Shown: piece after piece, positions 1 through 8,111 of the stretch | Layout of the letters: every line of letters starts with the position of its first letter | How positions within the stretch are numbered: the first letter of the stretch is position 1 | Assembly (NCBI RefSeq): GCF_000336775.1 | Contig: NZ_AOLJ01000024.1 | Span: forward strand, 113,692-177,691 | Direction: 5' to 3' | Source of the DNA: Haloferax gibbonsii ATCC 33959 | GTDB lineage: Archaea; Halobacteriota; Halobacteria; Halobacteriales; Haloferacaceae | DNA length: 64,000 nt | Position numbers and translations under genes: made by a program | Notes under the pieces: generated by a model | What the model was told of the DNA's origin: nothing | The model's input: only the letters and a program-made list of their open reading frames with translations | Database searches by the model: none

Positions 1-143
1 CGTCCTCCGGCGACCACATGCTGATGGCCGAGGTCCGCGCCGTCGACGGCGACTCCCTCGGCGACGTCATCTCCGACGAGATTCTGTCTATCGACGGCGT
101 CACGGCCGCACACCCCTCGTTCCTGCAGGAGCGACTGAAGTAA
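1..143 (+). CDS. Lrp/AsnC-type regulator, C-terminal fragment
   Basis: This is the last 46 codons of a gene entering from the left edge, read from base 3 and ending TAA. The visible segment (SGDHMLMAEVRAVDGDSL, then an Ile-Leu-Ser-Ile-Asp-Gly-Val stretch) has the pattern of the ligand-binding RAM domain that closes Lrp/AsnC transcription regulators: a beta strand after a short Gly-Asp turn, then a helix and a final 'GV' strand. The DNA-binding half lies outside the window, so the family is inferred from this short tail. A 14-base sequence, GCCGCGACCGACCC, is directly repeated just after the stop codon. Confidence 0.55.
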   Translation, partial: SSGDHMLMAEVRAVDGDSLGDVISDEILSIDGVTAAHPSFLQERLK

Positions 144-264
144 CGCGACCGATTTCGTCCGCCGCGACCGACCCGCCGCGACCGACCCGCCGCGTCCTTC
201 CCCGTCGCTTTACTTTCGCCGCGCTATCTGAAGCTTCAGGTACGTCGCGCCCGTCACCTCTACC

Positions 265-1593
265 ATGGCGGAGGAGACGCTGCCGGGCACGACCGCCGAC
301 GACGGCCCCGACAGCATCGTCCTTCACGTCGACATGGACTGTTTTTACGCCGCCTGCGAGCGCCTGCGCGAGCCCGAGATCGAAGGCGAGCCGGTGGTGG
401 TGGGCATGGGCTACGAACCCGGCGAGGGCCACGGCGCGGTCGCCACGGCGAGCTACGAGGCCCGCGAGTTCGGCGTCGAGAGCGCCCAGCCGATTTCGAC
501 CGCACTCGAACGCCTCCCGCGAATCGAGGGCCTCGGCCCCGACGGCGACCCCGCGGCGGCGGGCCACTACCGCACCGTCGACCTCGAGTTCTACAAGGAG
601 GTCGCCGCCGACGTGAAGGCGATTCTCCACGACTGCGCCGACGTGGTTCGCGAGGTGAGCATCGACGAGGCCTACCTCGACGTGACCGACCGGACCGCGT
701 GGGACCTCGCGGCCTCGGGCGACCGGACGCTGGCGGAGGGCTTCGCCCGCTACGTGAAACAGCGCATCGCCCGTGAGGTCGGCGTCGCGGCCTCCATCGG
801 CGTCGCGCCGAACATGTCGACCGCGAAAATCGCCTCCGACTTCGACAAGCCCGACGGGCTGGTCGTCGTCCGCCCCGGCGAGGTGCGGTCCTTTCTCGCA
901 CCCATCCCTGTCGAGGAGGTCCACGGCGTCGGCCCCGTGACGGCTCGGAAGCTCGGCTCGCTCGGCATCGAGACGGCGGGCGACCTCGCCGAGGCCGACG
1001 CCTCGGTCCTCGAAGCCGAGTTCGGCTCCCGCGGCCGCGAACTCCACGAGCGGGCCCGCGGCTACGACGACCGGACGGTCACGCCGACGGGCCGGCCCAA
1101 GAGCCTCTCGCGGGAGTCGGCGTTCACCGAGCCGACCGACGACATCGAGGACAAGCGAGAGGTCGTCCGCGCCCTCGCGGCCGACGTGGCCGACCGGGCG
1201 AACTCCCGCGGGGCGATGTACCGGACCATCGGCATCAAGGTGGTCGTCCCGCCGTTCGACATCAACACGCGGGCCACGTCGCTTTCCGGCCCCGTAGACG
1301 ACCCGGAACTCGTCGAGTCGGTCGCGCTCGACTTACTCGACGCCGAGTTCGAAGAGACGACCGTCCGAAAGCTCGGCGTCCGCGTCTCGAAGCTCTCGTT
1401 CGCGGACGCGGACCAGTCGAGCCTCGACGGTTGGGAGTCGGCCGGGGCCGGCGGCGACGACATCTCAGACGATCGCGTCGGCGACGGCGCCAGCGACGAT
1501 ACCAGCGACGACGCCGGCGACGACGAGCCCCCGAACGACGGGGGTAAAACCCGCTCGCACGAAGGCCAGTCGTCGCTCGTCGAGTTCGACTGA
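265..1593 (+). CDS. dinB: DNA polymerase IV (Y-family translesion polymerase)
   Basis: This Y-family polymerase bypasses damaged template bases. The catalytic signatures are in place: HVDMDCFYAACE (residues 21-32, metal ligand D23) and SIDEAYLDVT (acidic pair D134/E135). A helix-hairpin-helix region (HGVGPVTARKLGSLGI) and a little-finger domain follow. After about residue 395 comes a low-complexity Asp/Gly/Ser tail. The protein ends QSSLVEFD (Q435), which fits a C-terminal PCNA-interacting box. A second similar motif, QSSLDGW (Q384), precedes the tail. At 442 residues it is longer than bacterial Pol IV because of this acidic linker, which suits a halophile. The ATG at 265 is close to the N-terminal motif. 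It is followed in the same direction by the HerA-like ATPase. Confidence 0.95.
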   Translation: MAEETLPGTTADDGPDSIVLHVDMDCFYAACERLREPEIEGEPVVVGMGYEPGEGHGAVATASYEAREFGVESAQPISTALERLPRIEGLGPDGDPAAAGHYRTVDLEFYKEVAADVKAILHDCADVVREVSIDEAYLDVTDRTAWDLAASGDRTLAEGFARYVKQRIAREVGVAASIGVAPNMSTAKIASDFDKPDGLVVVRPGEVRSFLAPIPVEEVHGVGPVTARKLGSLGIETAGDLAEADASVLEAEFGSRGRELHERARGYDDRTVTPTGRPKSLSRESAFTEPTDDIEDKREVVRALAADVADRANSRGAMYRTIGIKVVVPPFDINTRATSLSGPVDDPELVESVALDLLDAEFEETTVRKLGVRVSKLSFADADQSSLDGWESAGAGGDDISDDRVGDGASDDTSDDAGDDEPPNDGGKTRSHEGQSSLVEFD

Positions 1594-1656
1594 GTCTTCC
1601 GATGCGACGGTGCGAGGGGGAGGAACTATGGCCTCCGAGGGAGTCCACCAAACCGG

Positions 1657-3414
1657 ATGACGGATTCGGACACGGAAACCATCTCGGTCGCCGAGATCAG
1701 CGACGGTCCAGGGGGAGAGGGAGTCGAAGAGCCGGGGACGACGGTCGACCTGCCGGTGGTCGACATCCTCACCGGTCGGGGGTTCGTCACCGGCAAGTCC
1801 GGGTCGGGCAAGTCGAACACGGCGTCGGTCATCATCGAGAACCTGCTTTCGGCCAACTTCCCGGTGCTCATCGTCGACACGGACGGCGAGTACTACGGCC
1901 TCAAACAGGAGTTCGAACTGCTCCACGCCGGGGCCGACGAGGAGTGCGACATTCAGGTGAGCCCCGAGCACGCGGAGCGACTCGCCACGCTCGCGCTCGA
2001 ACAGAACGTCCCCATCATCCTCGACGTGTCCGGCTACCTCGACGACGCGGCCTCCGACGAACTGGTGACGGAGGTCGCGAAACACCTCTTCGCGAAGGAG
2101 AAGAAGCTCAAGAAACCGTTTTTGATGCTCATCGAGGAGTGCCACGAGTACATCCCCGAGAAGGGCGGGATGGACGAGGCGGGCAAGATGCTCATCAAAA
2201 TCGGAAAGCGCGGTCGCAAACACGGCCTCGGGGTCGTCGGCATCTCCCAGCGCCCCGCCGACGTGAAAAAGGACTTCATCACCCAGTGCGACTGGCTCGT
2301 CTGGCACCGCCTCACGTGGCGCAACGACACCAAGGTCGTCGGGCGCATCCTCGGGTCGGAGTACGCCGACGCCATCGAGGACATGGGCAACGGCGAGGGC
2401 TTCCTCGTCACCGACTGGTCCGAGTCGATTCGACGCGTACAGTTCCACAAGAAACAGACGTTCGACGCGGGCGCGACGCCGGGCCTCGACGACTTCGAGC
2501 GTCCGGACCTGAAGTCCGTCGACGGCGACCTCGTCTCCGACCTCAAGGAGATTTCCGACGAGAAGGCCAGACAGGAGAGCCGCATCGCCGACCTCAGACA
2601 GGAGATAGACAAGAAGGACGCGAAGATTCGACAGCTCGAACGCGAGTTGGAGGAGGCGCGAGACCTCTCGCGGATGGCCGACCAGTTCGCGCAGGCGATG
2701 TTCCAGAAGGCAGAAGCGCCCTACCGCGGCGGCGACGGCCGTAACCTCAACCGCCCCACCGAAAAGCAGGCCGCGCTCGGCGAGTACAACGAGGCCAGCG
2801 ACGGCGACGTGGCGAACGCGGCGGCCGACGCCGCCGCTGAGGGCGGCGACGGGACCGAGAACGCCGGCGATACACCGCCCCGACGACCGCTCGAAGCGCC
2901 GTCCGGGCCGCCGTGGCCGACGCACGGACTGCTCTCCGAGAGCGACGAGGCGGAGGCCGACGGCGCGGGCGACGCGGGCGCTGCGGCCGCACCGGCCGAC
3001 GACGAGTCGTGGATGGCGGCCGCCGAGATGGGCGACTTCGAGCCGGCGGAACTCCACCCCGCGCCGGGTGCCGAGAGCCGCCGCGACGTGGTCGACCGCA
3101 TGACGGCCATCGTGAACGCGCTGGGAGACGTCCACCACGGAATGCTCGCGCACTACCGGGAACGCGGCATCTCCGACCCGCTCGCCGCCCACGTCGCCGC
3201 GGGCGAGACCGGCGACCAGCACCTCGCCTACGGCCGGAACCGGTCGCTCCGCCGGGCGGGCTTCATCCGCCACGCCGGCCGCGGGAAGTACGAGTACGCG
3301 CTGCCGGATCTCGTGAGCGACGAGTACGCGGACCTCTTGGGCGACGACGAACTCCGGGAGACGGTCGCGGCTATCGAGGCGTCGTTCGTCGAAGAAGAAG
3401 CCGACGGCGAGTAG
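1657..3414 (+). CDS. HerA/VirB4-like ATPase (DUF87) with C-terminal winged-helix-like domain
   Basis: This is a 585-residue P-loop ATPase of the HerA/DUF87 class. Walker A is GKSGSGKS at about residue 46. Walker B is LMLIEECHEY at about residue 155, followed by GKRGRKHGLG and the sensor-like region SQRPADVKKDF. Residues around 290-345 form a charged heptad-like coiled coil. A long Ala/Asp/Gly linker (about 360-450) then leads to a compact C-terminal domain with a helix-turn-helix look (RDVVDRMTAIVNALG, then SLRRAGFIRHAGRGKYEY). HerA proteins move along DNA with NurA in end resection, but no nurA lies next to it, so a DNA-translocation role is inferred. The start is the ATG 64 bases after the dinB stop. 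Confidence 0.85.
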   Translation: MTDSDTETISVAEISDGPGGEGVEEPGTTVDLPVVDILTGRGFVTGKSGSGKSNTASVIIENLLSANFPVLIVDTDGEYYGLKQEFELLHAGADEECDIQVSPEHAERLATLALEQNVPIILDVSGYLDDAASDELVTEVAKHLFAKEKKLKKPFLMLIEECHEYIPEKGGMDEAGKMLIKIGKRGRKHGLGVVGISQRPADVKKDFITQCDWLVWHRLTWRNDTKVVGRILGSEYADAIEDMGNGEGFLVTDWSESIRRVQFHKKQTFDAGATPGLDDFERPDLKSVDGDLVSDLKEISDEKARQESRIADLRQEIDKKDAKIRQLERELEEARDLSRMADQFAQAMFQKAEAPYRGGDGRNLNRPTEKQAALGEYNEASDGDVANAAADAAAEGGDGTENAGDTPPRRPLEAPSGPPWPTHGLLSESDEAEADGAGDAGAAAAPADDESWMAAAEMGDFEPAELHPAPGAESRRDVVDRMTAIVNALGDVHHGMLAHYRERGISDPLAAHVAAGETGDQHLAYGRNRSLRRAGFIRHAGRGKYEYALPDLVSDEYADLLGDDELRETVAAIEASFVEEEADGE

Positions 3415-3459
3415 ACGTCGAGACGCGGGCCGTCGGTCGGAAGGAGAGTTTTGACGCGC

Positions 3460-4104
3460 TTACAGCCCGGAGACGAGGTCTTCGAGCGCCGCGCGCGGGT
3501 CGTCGGCCTTGGCGACGCCGGAGGCGAGCAGGATGCCGGACGCGCCGAGTTCCTCGGCGGTCACCACGTCGTCGCCGGTCGAGATGCCCGCGCCGCAGTA
3601 GACATCGACGTCGTCGTCCACGTTGGCCGCGGCGTCGACGGCGTCGGTGACGATGCCGGGGTCGGCCGTCGCCACGGAGACGTCGCCGCCGATGAGTTCC
3701 GGCGGCTCGACGGCGACCGAGTCGGGGCCGAGCGCGGAGACCGCGCCGATTTGGGCGGGGTTGTTGGCGCAGACGCAGGTTTCGAGGTCCGCTCGCTCGG
3801 CGGCCTGCACGGAGCCGTCGATGTCGGCGAGCTTCAGGCGCTTTTCGGAGTGGTTGATGAGCGTGCCGACCGCGCCGGCCTCGGCGACGGCCTCGGCGAG
3901 GGTGCTGCCGGTGTGGCTGCCGTGGCCGTTCGGGTCGACGTGCTGGGCCCACGTCTCGACGCCGGTGTCGGCGACGCGGGAGATGTCGGCCGCCTGCGGG
4001 GAGACGGCGATGCGGACGCCGGACTCCTCGGCCACGTCGCGCGCGGCGGTGGCGACTTCGATCGGGTCACACGGGTACGCCTTGAGGTTGACTAGGATGA
4101 ACAC
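3460..4104 (-). CDS. tpiA: Triosephosphate isomerase
   Basis: This enzyme interconverts dihydroxyacetone phosphate and glyceraldehyde 3-phosphate in central carbon metabolism. From the GTG start the 214-residue protein begins [10 protein letters not shown], with catalytic K8. It then shows INHSEKR (catalytic H85), [10 protein letters not shown] (catalytic Glu about 133) and the phosphate-binding [12 protein letters not shown]. The length matches the compact archaeal TIM form. The GTG is preferred over an upstream ATG at 4161 because homology starts there and a TATA-like box (4129-4139) lies 25-35 bases upstream, implying a nearly leaderless mRNA. It is convergent with the HerA-like ATPase and codirectional with the MBF1 gene. 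Confidence 0.95.
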   Translation of the reverse strand: MFILVNLKAYPCDPIEVATAARDVAEESGVRIAVSPQAADISRVADTGVETWAQHVDPNGHGSHTGSTLAEAVAEAGAVGTLINHSEKRLKLADIDGSVQAAERADLETCVCANNPAQIGAVSALGPDSVAVEPPELIGGDVSVATADPGIVTDAVDAAANVDDDVDVYCGAGISTGDDVVTAEELGASGILLASGVAKADDPRAALEDLVSGL

Positions 4105-4128
4105 AGTCGAAGTCGCGTCCGGCGAGAC

Positions 4129-4139
4129 TAATAAATTGG
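4129..4139 (-). promoter_or_regulatory. TATA-like box of tpiA
   Basis: On the minus strand this AT stretch (CCAATTTATTA) stands about 25-35 bases ahead of the GTG start. That is the spacing of an archaeal TATA box driving a leaderless transcript. Confidence 0.55.
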
Positions 4140-4278
4140 TTTTCGGGGCCGCGATTGCCACGAGACGGCGTCTCGCGGGCGGAAAATCGTGATAAACGGA
4201 ACCGGGGATTCGGTCGCGCGGTTCCCGCGACGGGTCGTCGACATCGGCGTCGGCGGCAGTCGCTGGGGCGGGGTCGCG

Positions 4279-4800
4279 TCAGTCCTTGCGCTTGACGACG
4301 TCGCCGAGAGTGGTCGTCGTGGAGCCGCCGCCGGACCACTCGGAGTCGTCGTCGCTCTCGCCTTCGACCAGCGAGATGTCGAGCTTGCGCTCGATTTTCT
4401 TCCGGACGGAGTCCGGCGGCATGATGTCGCCGCGTTCGAGCTTGCGGATGAGGCTCGCCTTTTCGTTGAGCGACTGGGCGAGCTCTTCTTGGCTCATTCC
4501 GCGGGACTCCCGCGCCTGCCGGATGCGGTCGTCGTAGTCGGTCGCGATTTCGTCCATGTCGTCGAACATGTCGCGGCGGCGCGTCTTCGACGACGAGGAA
4601 GAAGACGACCCCGAGGAGCGAGAGGAGTTCGAGCCCGACGAGGAGGAGGTGGAGTACTTCGTGCTCGTGCTGGAAGTCGACTCGGTGCGGACCTCCGTGC
4701 CGAACTCGGCGCAGTCGTCACACAGCTGCAGTTCTGCGCCTTCGACCTTCACAGTCTTCAGAGAGGCTTGGTCGGAGCCGCACATCTCGCACTGAGGCAT
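4279..4800 (-). CDS. mbf1: Multiprotein bridging factor 1 (MBF1) with serine-rich linker
   Basis: Archaeal MBF1 is a transcription-associated protein. The 173-residue protein starts MPQCEMCGSD and has an N-terminal zinc ribbon with Cys 4, 7, 27 and 30. The C-terminal HTH_3 domain begins about residue 105 (IRQARESRGMSQEELAQ, then SLIRKLERGD). Between them lies an extreme Ser/Thr-rich stretch of about 35 residues that includes a run of seven serines, followed by Arg-rich KTRRR. The start is set by the zinc-ribbon cysteines. A clear TATAAAA sits 25 bases upstream on the same strand, and longer upstream extensions would lie within or before this promoter. The role is inferred from the family. Confidence 0.93.
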   Translation of the reverse strand: MPQCEMCGSDQASLKTVKVEGAELQLCDDCAEFGTEVRTESTSSTSTKYSTSSSSGSNSSRSSGSSSSSSSKTRRRDMFDDMDEIATDYDDRIRQARESRGMSQEELAQSLNEKASLIRKLERGDIMPPDSVRKKIERKLDISLVEGESDDDSEWSGGGSTTTTLGDVVKRKD

Positions 4801-4823
4801 ACACTCACGTACCCGCCCGCCGC

Positions 4824-4832
4824 GTATAAAAG
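4824..4832 (-). promoter_or_regulatory. TATA box of the MBF1 gene
   Basis: TTTTATA on the minus strand is 25-30 bases before the ATG at 4800, so the transcript should begin within a few bases of the start codon. Confidence 0.7.
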
Positions 4833-4900
4833 GCACGCCACCGGCCACTAACCCGACGCGACCGAGGCGCAACTGACGCGACCGAACCGCGACCGCTCCC

Positions 4901-5338
4901 TCACTCGCGTCCGAGGCGCGTTCGAATCTGGCGACGGACGGGTCGCGTGACGACGCGGTGGCCTCGCCGGTAGACGACGACGTACGCAACCGGAAGGAGC
5001 GCGACGAACGCGACGATGAGCCAGCGCCCCTGCGTGAACGGGTCGGGTGGGAGCGTGAACGCGCCGGCGACGTACGAGGCGACACCGGCGAGCATCACGG
5101 CGAGCGCGGCGCGCTCGGTCCTCGACGGCGGTCGCCGCCTCGACGACCCGCTGACGAAAAGCAGCAGGTACGCGACCAGTCCGACCGGAACAAAGGCGAC
5201 GAGCGCCCCGAGGAGGTTCGGGAACCCGTGGCCGCGGGCGGCGGCGTTCTGCGAGACCCAAAGCGACGTGGCGACGAGGACGACGACCGGAACCAAAAAC
5301 AGCGTCGCCTCTGCCGGCGACGGAACGATGGAGGGCAC
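4901..5338 (-). CDS. Hypothetical four-helix membrane protein
   Basis: This 145-residue protein is not recognised as a named family. Four hydrophobic segments are visible at about residues 11-28, 44-64, 79-97 and 106-124. A basic loop (GSSRRRPPSRTER) separates the second and third, and the tail is strongly basic (YRRGHRVVTRPVRRQIRTR), predicted cytoplasmic by the positive-inside rule. There are no catalytic motifs. It lies alone between the MBF1 gene and the histidine kinase, all on the minus strand, but gaps of about 50-100 bases argue against tight coupling. Confidence 0.7.
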   Translation of the reverse strand: MPSIVPSPAEATLFLVPVVVLVATSLWVSQNAAARGHGFPNLLGALVAFVPVGLVAYLLLFVSGSSRRRPPSRTERAALAVMLAGVASYVAGAFTLPPDPFTQGRWLIVAFVALLPVAYVVVYRRGHRVVTRPVRRQIRTRLGRE

Positions 5339-5391
5339 GAATCGTCGTCGTTTGTGTCATCTCATAGTAGTTTTGGTGGGGGCCGAAACAG

Positions 5392-6828
5392 TCAGCACCG
5401 CGCCTCGTCCGCCAGCGGAAGCGCCAGTTGGACGGTGCTCCACCCGTCGCGTCGCTCGTAGTCGACTCGCCCGCCCGCGGACTCGACCACCCACTTGACG
5501 ACCCACAGCCCCAGCCCGGAGCCGTGGCTGAGTTGTGTGATGTCCTCGTCGCCGAAGACGGCCGCCCACTCGATTTCGGGGATACCGCCGCCATCGTCGC
5601 TGACGCGGAGCGTCGCGTCGCTCTCGCACGCCGCCGCCTCGATGCGGACCGTCACGTCGTCGGGGGTGTGTTCCAGCGCGTTCTCCACGACGTTGGCGAG
5701 CGCCTGCGCGAGTTTCGGCCCGACAGAGACCGGAAGCGACGGCGGGAGGTCGAGGTCGAACGTCGCCCCGGGGTATCGGGTTCGTCGCGACTCGACGACG
5801 GCGCGGACCGTCGCGGTTGCGTCGACCACCTCGTCGGGTCGTTGGTCGTCGAGCACGGCGGCGGCGGTCCGAGCCTTCTCGCTGACCCGCAGGAGGGTTT
5901 CGGTGTGCTGGGCGATTCGCGCGGCCGCGTGGTCGACGCGCGGGTCCGCCGTCGTCTCGCGTATCTCTTCCGCCATGCCGAGGACGACGTTCATCTCGTT
6001 TCGGAGGTTGTGCCGGAGGACGCGCTGGAGCACCTGTAAGTGCTCTCTGGCGCGGCGCTGACCGGTGATGTCCGAATAGATGGAAAACCCGTACCGCCTC
6101 CCGTCGCCGCGGCTGTAGGGGATGCCGCGATAGAGGAACTCCCGTCTCCCCCACGCGGTCTGGCGGGTGACGATGGCGTGGTTGGCCTTGCCGTCGGCGG
6201 TCCGCTGGTCGAAGTCGACCGCCTCGTCGTCGGCGTTCGGCGGGACGATGAAGTCGTTGAGCGACTCGCCGCGTACCTCGGCCGCGTCGTAGCCGAAGAC
6301 GGCCTCGAACCCCGGATTGACCGCCCGGATAATCGGTTCGACGCCGACGATTTCGAACTCGATGACCGCGTCGTCGACGAGGTCGAACAGGTGGTCGAAC
6401 CGGTCGCGCTCCGTGTGTAGTCGCGCGGCCGCCGGCTCCGGCAGTTCGCGACAGACCGCGCCGACGACCCGGCCCGCGCCCGTGGCGACGCTGTCGGCGT
6501 CTCCGCTTCCGTCACCGGCTCCGCCACTGCCGACTTCCCCGCCGGGGTACGGGGCGAACTCGATTTCGACCCCGACGGCTCCGGTCGCCCCGCCGCCGAC
6601 TCCCGAGAGCCGGCAGCGGCACCGACGACTCTCCCACCCGCTCGCCGCTCGCACGGCGTCCGCGGCCTCGCGAACCTCCGGCCAGTCCCCGTCGGCGAGG
6701 AGGTCCGAAAACGGTCGCCCGCGGAGCGCCTCGGTGTCCGTCCCGAGGTGTGCCGCGAATCCCTCTCCCGCGTGGACGACGACGCCCGCCGCGTCGAGGA
6801 CGAACATCACTCGACGAGGGCCGAGCAC
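5392..6828 (-). CDS. Soluble PAS-domain sensor histidine kinase
   Basis: This 478-residue kinase has no membrane segments, so it should sense a cytoplasmic cue. A first PAS-like segment occupies about residues 5-85 (MFVLDAAGVVVHAG). A second PAS/PAC is at about 140-255 (DHLFDLVDDAVIEFEIVG to YSDITGQRRA). A HisKA-like helix follows with phosphoacceptor H273 in RVLRHNLRNEMN, then a HATPase domain with N box NVVENALEH and G boxes DDGGGIP and GSGLGLWVVKW. RHNLRNE is the typical haloarchaeal H box. No response regulator is adjacent. The start is the GTG at 6828; an ATG at 6807 (MFVLD) is a real alternative. A TATA-like ACATATAAAT at 6954-6963 would give a leader of roughly 100 bases. Confidence 0.9.
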   Translation of the reverse strand: MLGPRRVMFVLDAAGVVVHAGEGFAAHLGTDTEALRGRPFSDLLADGDWPEVREAADAVRAASGWESRRCRCRLSGVGGGATGAVGVEIEFAPYPGGEVGSGGAGDGSGDADSVATGAGRVVGAVCRELPEPAAARLHTERDRFDHLFDLVDDAVIEFEIVGVEPIIRAVNPGFEAVFGYDAAEVRGESLNDFIVPPNADDEAVDFDQRTADGKANHAIVTRQTAWGRREFLYRGIPYSRGDGRRYGFSIYSDITGQRRAREHLQVLQRVLRHNLRNEMNVVLGMAEEIRETTADPRVDHAAARIAQHTETLLRVSEKARTAAAVLDDQRPDEVVDATATVRAVVESRRTRYPGATFDLDLPPSLPVSVGPKLAQALANVVENALEHTPDDVTVRIEAAACESDATLRVSDDGGGIPEIEWAAVFGDEDITQLSHGSGLGLWVVKWVVESAGGRVDYERRDGWSTVQLALPLADEARC

Positions 6829-7002
6829 CGAGGGCGCTCACTCTCGGTTCGAGAAAACAGATATCGTGGGGCCCGGTGGCGAAATTGCGCGAGTATGTGA
6901 GTGTGTGTTGCGCGGTTGTGTCTCATTCGATTCGTTCTCTGGTGATAATCTGAAACATATAAATCCGCGGTAGCGGGCAACATCCTCGGGCAGTCGGTCG
7001 GG

Positions 7003-7605
7003 TTACCTCAGGTCGCTCCACGCGCCCCAGAAGCGCTGGACGGCGGTGAGATGGCCGACGACGGCGAAGAAGACGAGCAGCCAGCCGACGAGCGTGAACC
7101 CGCCGAGCGTGCCGGTGTAGACGGCGGACGCGAGGCCGACGAGGCCCATGAGCGCCAGTCGGTCGGCGCGCCCGACGAGACCGCCGTAGGCGCGGCCGAG
7201 CCCGACCGCCTGAATCTGCGTGCCGAGGTAGGAGGTCATCAGGACGCCCGTGACGGCGGCGAGACCCAGCGCGAACGAGTCGATACCGGCGGCGAGGCCG
7301 ACGAGGACGACGATGTCGGCGTAGCGGTCGAGGACGTGGTCCAGCAGGTCGCCGGCCTTCGAGGAGACGCCCTGCTCGCGGGCGAGCGCGCCGTCGACGA
7401 GGTCGAGCCAGCCGTTACAGAAGACGAACACCGCGCCGAGGCCGTACCAAAGCGGGTCGGCGAGGCCGAAGGCGACGCCGGCGGCGACGGCGAACCCGAA
7501 GGCGACGACGCTCACGCCGTTCGGCGAGAGGCCGGCGGCGTCGGCGACCGAGACGAACGGGGCGAGCAGCTTGTCGGCGGTGTCGCGGTACTGGTCGAGC
7601 GTCAT
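7003..7605 (-). CDS. CDP-alcohol phosphatidyltransferase family protein
   Basis: This integral membrane enzyme of 200 residues makes a phospholipid headgroup linkage from a CDP-activated lipid and an alcohol or alcohol phosphate. The family signature D-x2-DG-x2-AR-x8-G-x3-D-x3-D is complete (starting LDLVDGALAREQG at about residue 68). Around it are about five or six hydrophobic segments. Archaeal members include archaetidylinositol-phosphate synthase, a plausible specificity not proven here. The start ATG (7605) overlaps the stop of the adenylate kinase-like gene by 4 bases (ATGA), so it is the third gene of the hisC operon and probably translationally coupled. Confidence 0.9.
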   Translation of the reverse strand: MTLDQYRDTADKLLAPFVSVADAAGLSPNGVSVVAFGFAVAAGVAFGLADPLWYGLGAVFVFCNGWLDLVDGALAREQGVSSKAGDLLDHVLDRYADIVVLVGLAAGIDSFALGLAAVTGVLMTSYLGTQIQAVGLGRAYGGLVGRADRLALMGLVGLASAVYTGTLGGFTLVGWLLVFFAVVGHLTAVQRFWGAWSDLR

Positions 7606-8111
7606 AGGTAGTCGATGAAGTCGACGGTCCCCGCCGAGGGTTCTCGCTCGCCCGCGACGACCGACGCGATGTCGTCGGCGACGGCGTCTGGGTCGCGGTC
7701 GGTCGTGTCTACCTCGTACACCGAGTCCTCGCCGTGGAACTCGACGGCCTCGCCGAGAATCACGTCCAACGCCTCCGATTCGCGGTTCTCGCGGGCCTTG
7801 GCCTCGGACTCGCCGCGGTCGAGGAGCCGCTGTTCGAGGATGTCGGGGCGACACCGAAGCACGACCACGCGGTCGGCCTCGAAGTGGTGTGCGAGGTGGC
7901 TCTCGACGAGTCCGTCCCAGTCCCCGAGGTGGTCGCGGGCGGCGTCGAGGTCGACGACGAGCGTGTCGCGCTCCTCGTCGCGTTCGCTCCAGAGGCCCTC
8001 GTCCTTCACGAGCCGGTTGAGGTGGACCACGTCGAGGTCGAGGTCGTCGGCGACGCGCTCGGTGGCGGTGGTCTTGCCGGTGCCGGGGGTGCCGGTGACG
8101 ACGACTCTCAC
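7602..8111 (-). CDS. Adenylate kinase-like P-loop NMP kinase (AK6/Fap7 type)
   Basis: From the GTG at 8111 the 169-residue protein begins RVVVTGTPGTGKTT (Walker A at residues 7-14). It then shows HLNRLVKDEGLW, a DTLVVDLD Walker B-like strand and VVVLRCRPDILEQRLLDRG, as in the AK6/Fap7 family of broad NMP kinases that also act in small-subunit ribosome maturation in eukaryotes. The GTG lies inside the hisC stop region (4-base overlap) and places the P-loop at the usual distance from the N terminus. Longer upstream reading would run into hisC. Its own stop overlaps the start of the CDP-alcohol phosphotransferase gene. Confidence 0.88.
   Translation of the reverse strand: MRVVVTGTPGTGKTTATERVADDLDLDVVHLNRLVKDEGLWSERDEERDTLVVDLDAARDHLGDWDGLVESHLAHHFEADRVVVLRCRPDILEQRLLDRGESEAKARENRESEALDVILGEAVEFHGEDSVYEVDTTDRDPDAVADDIASVVAGEREPSAGTVDFIDYL

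Noticed and set aside
1465-3273. Minus-strand frame of about 600 codons opposite dinB and the HerA-like ATPase
   Set aside because: Antisense mirror of the real genes, with unlikely basic composition and no conserved motifs.
6806-6925. Possible 39-codon minus-strand leader peptide ahead of the histidine kinase
   Set aside because: It ends in TGATG overlapping the kinase's ATG at 6807, which looked like coupling, but the peptide is Arg/His/Thr-rich with no TATA at leaderless spacing and may be chance.
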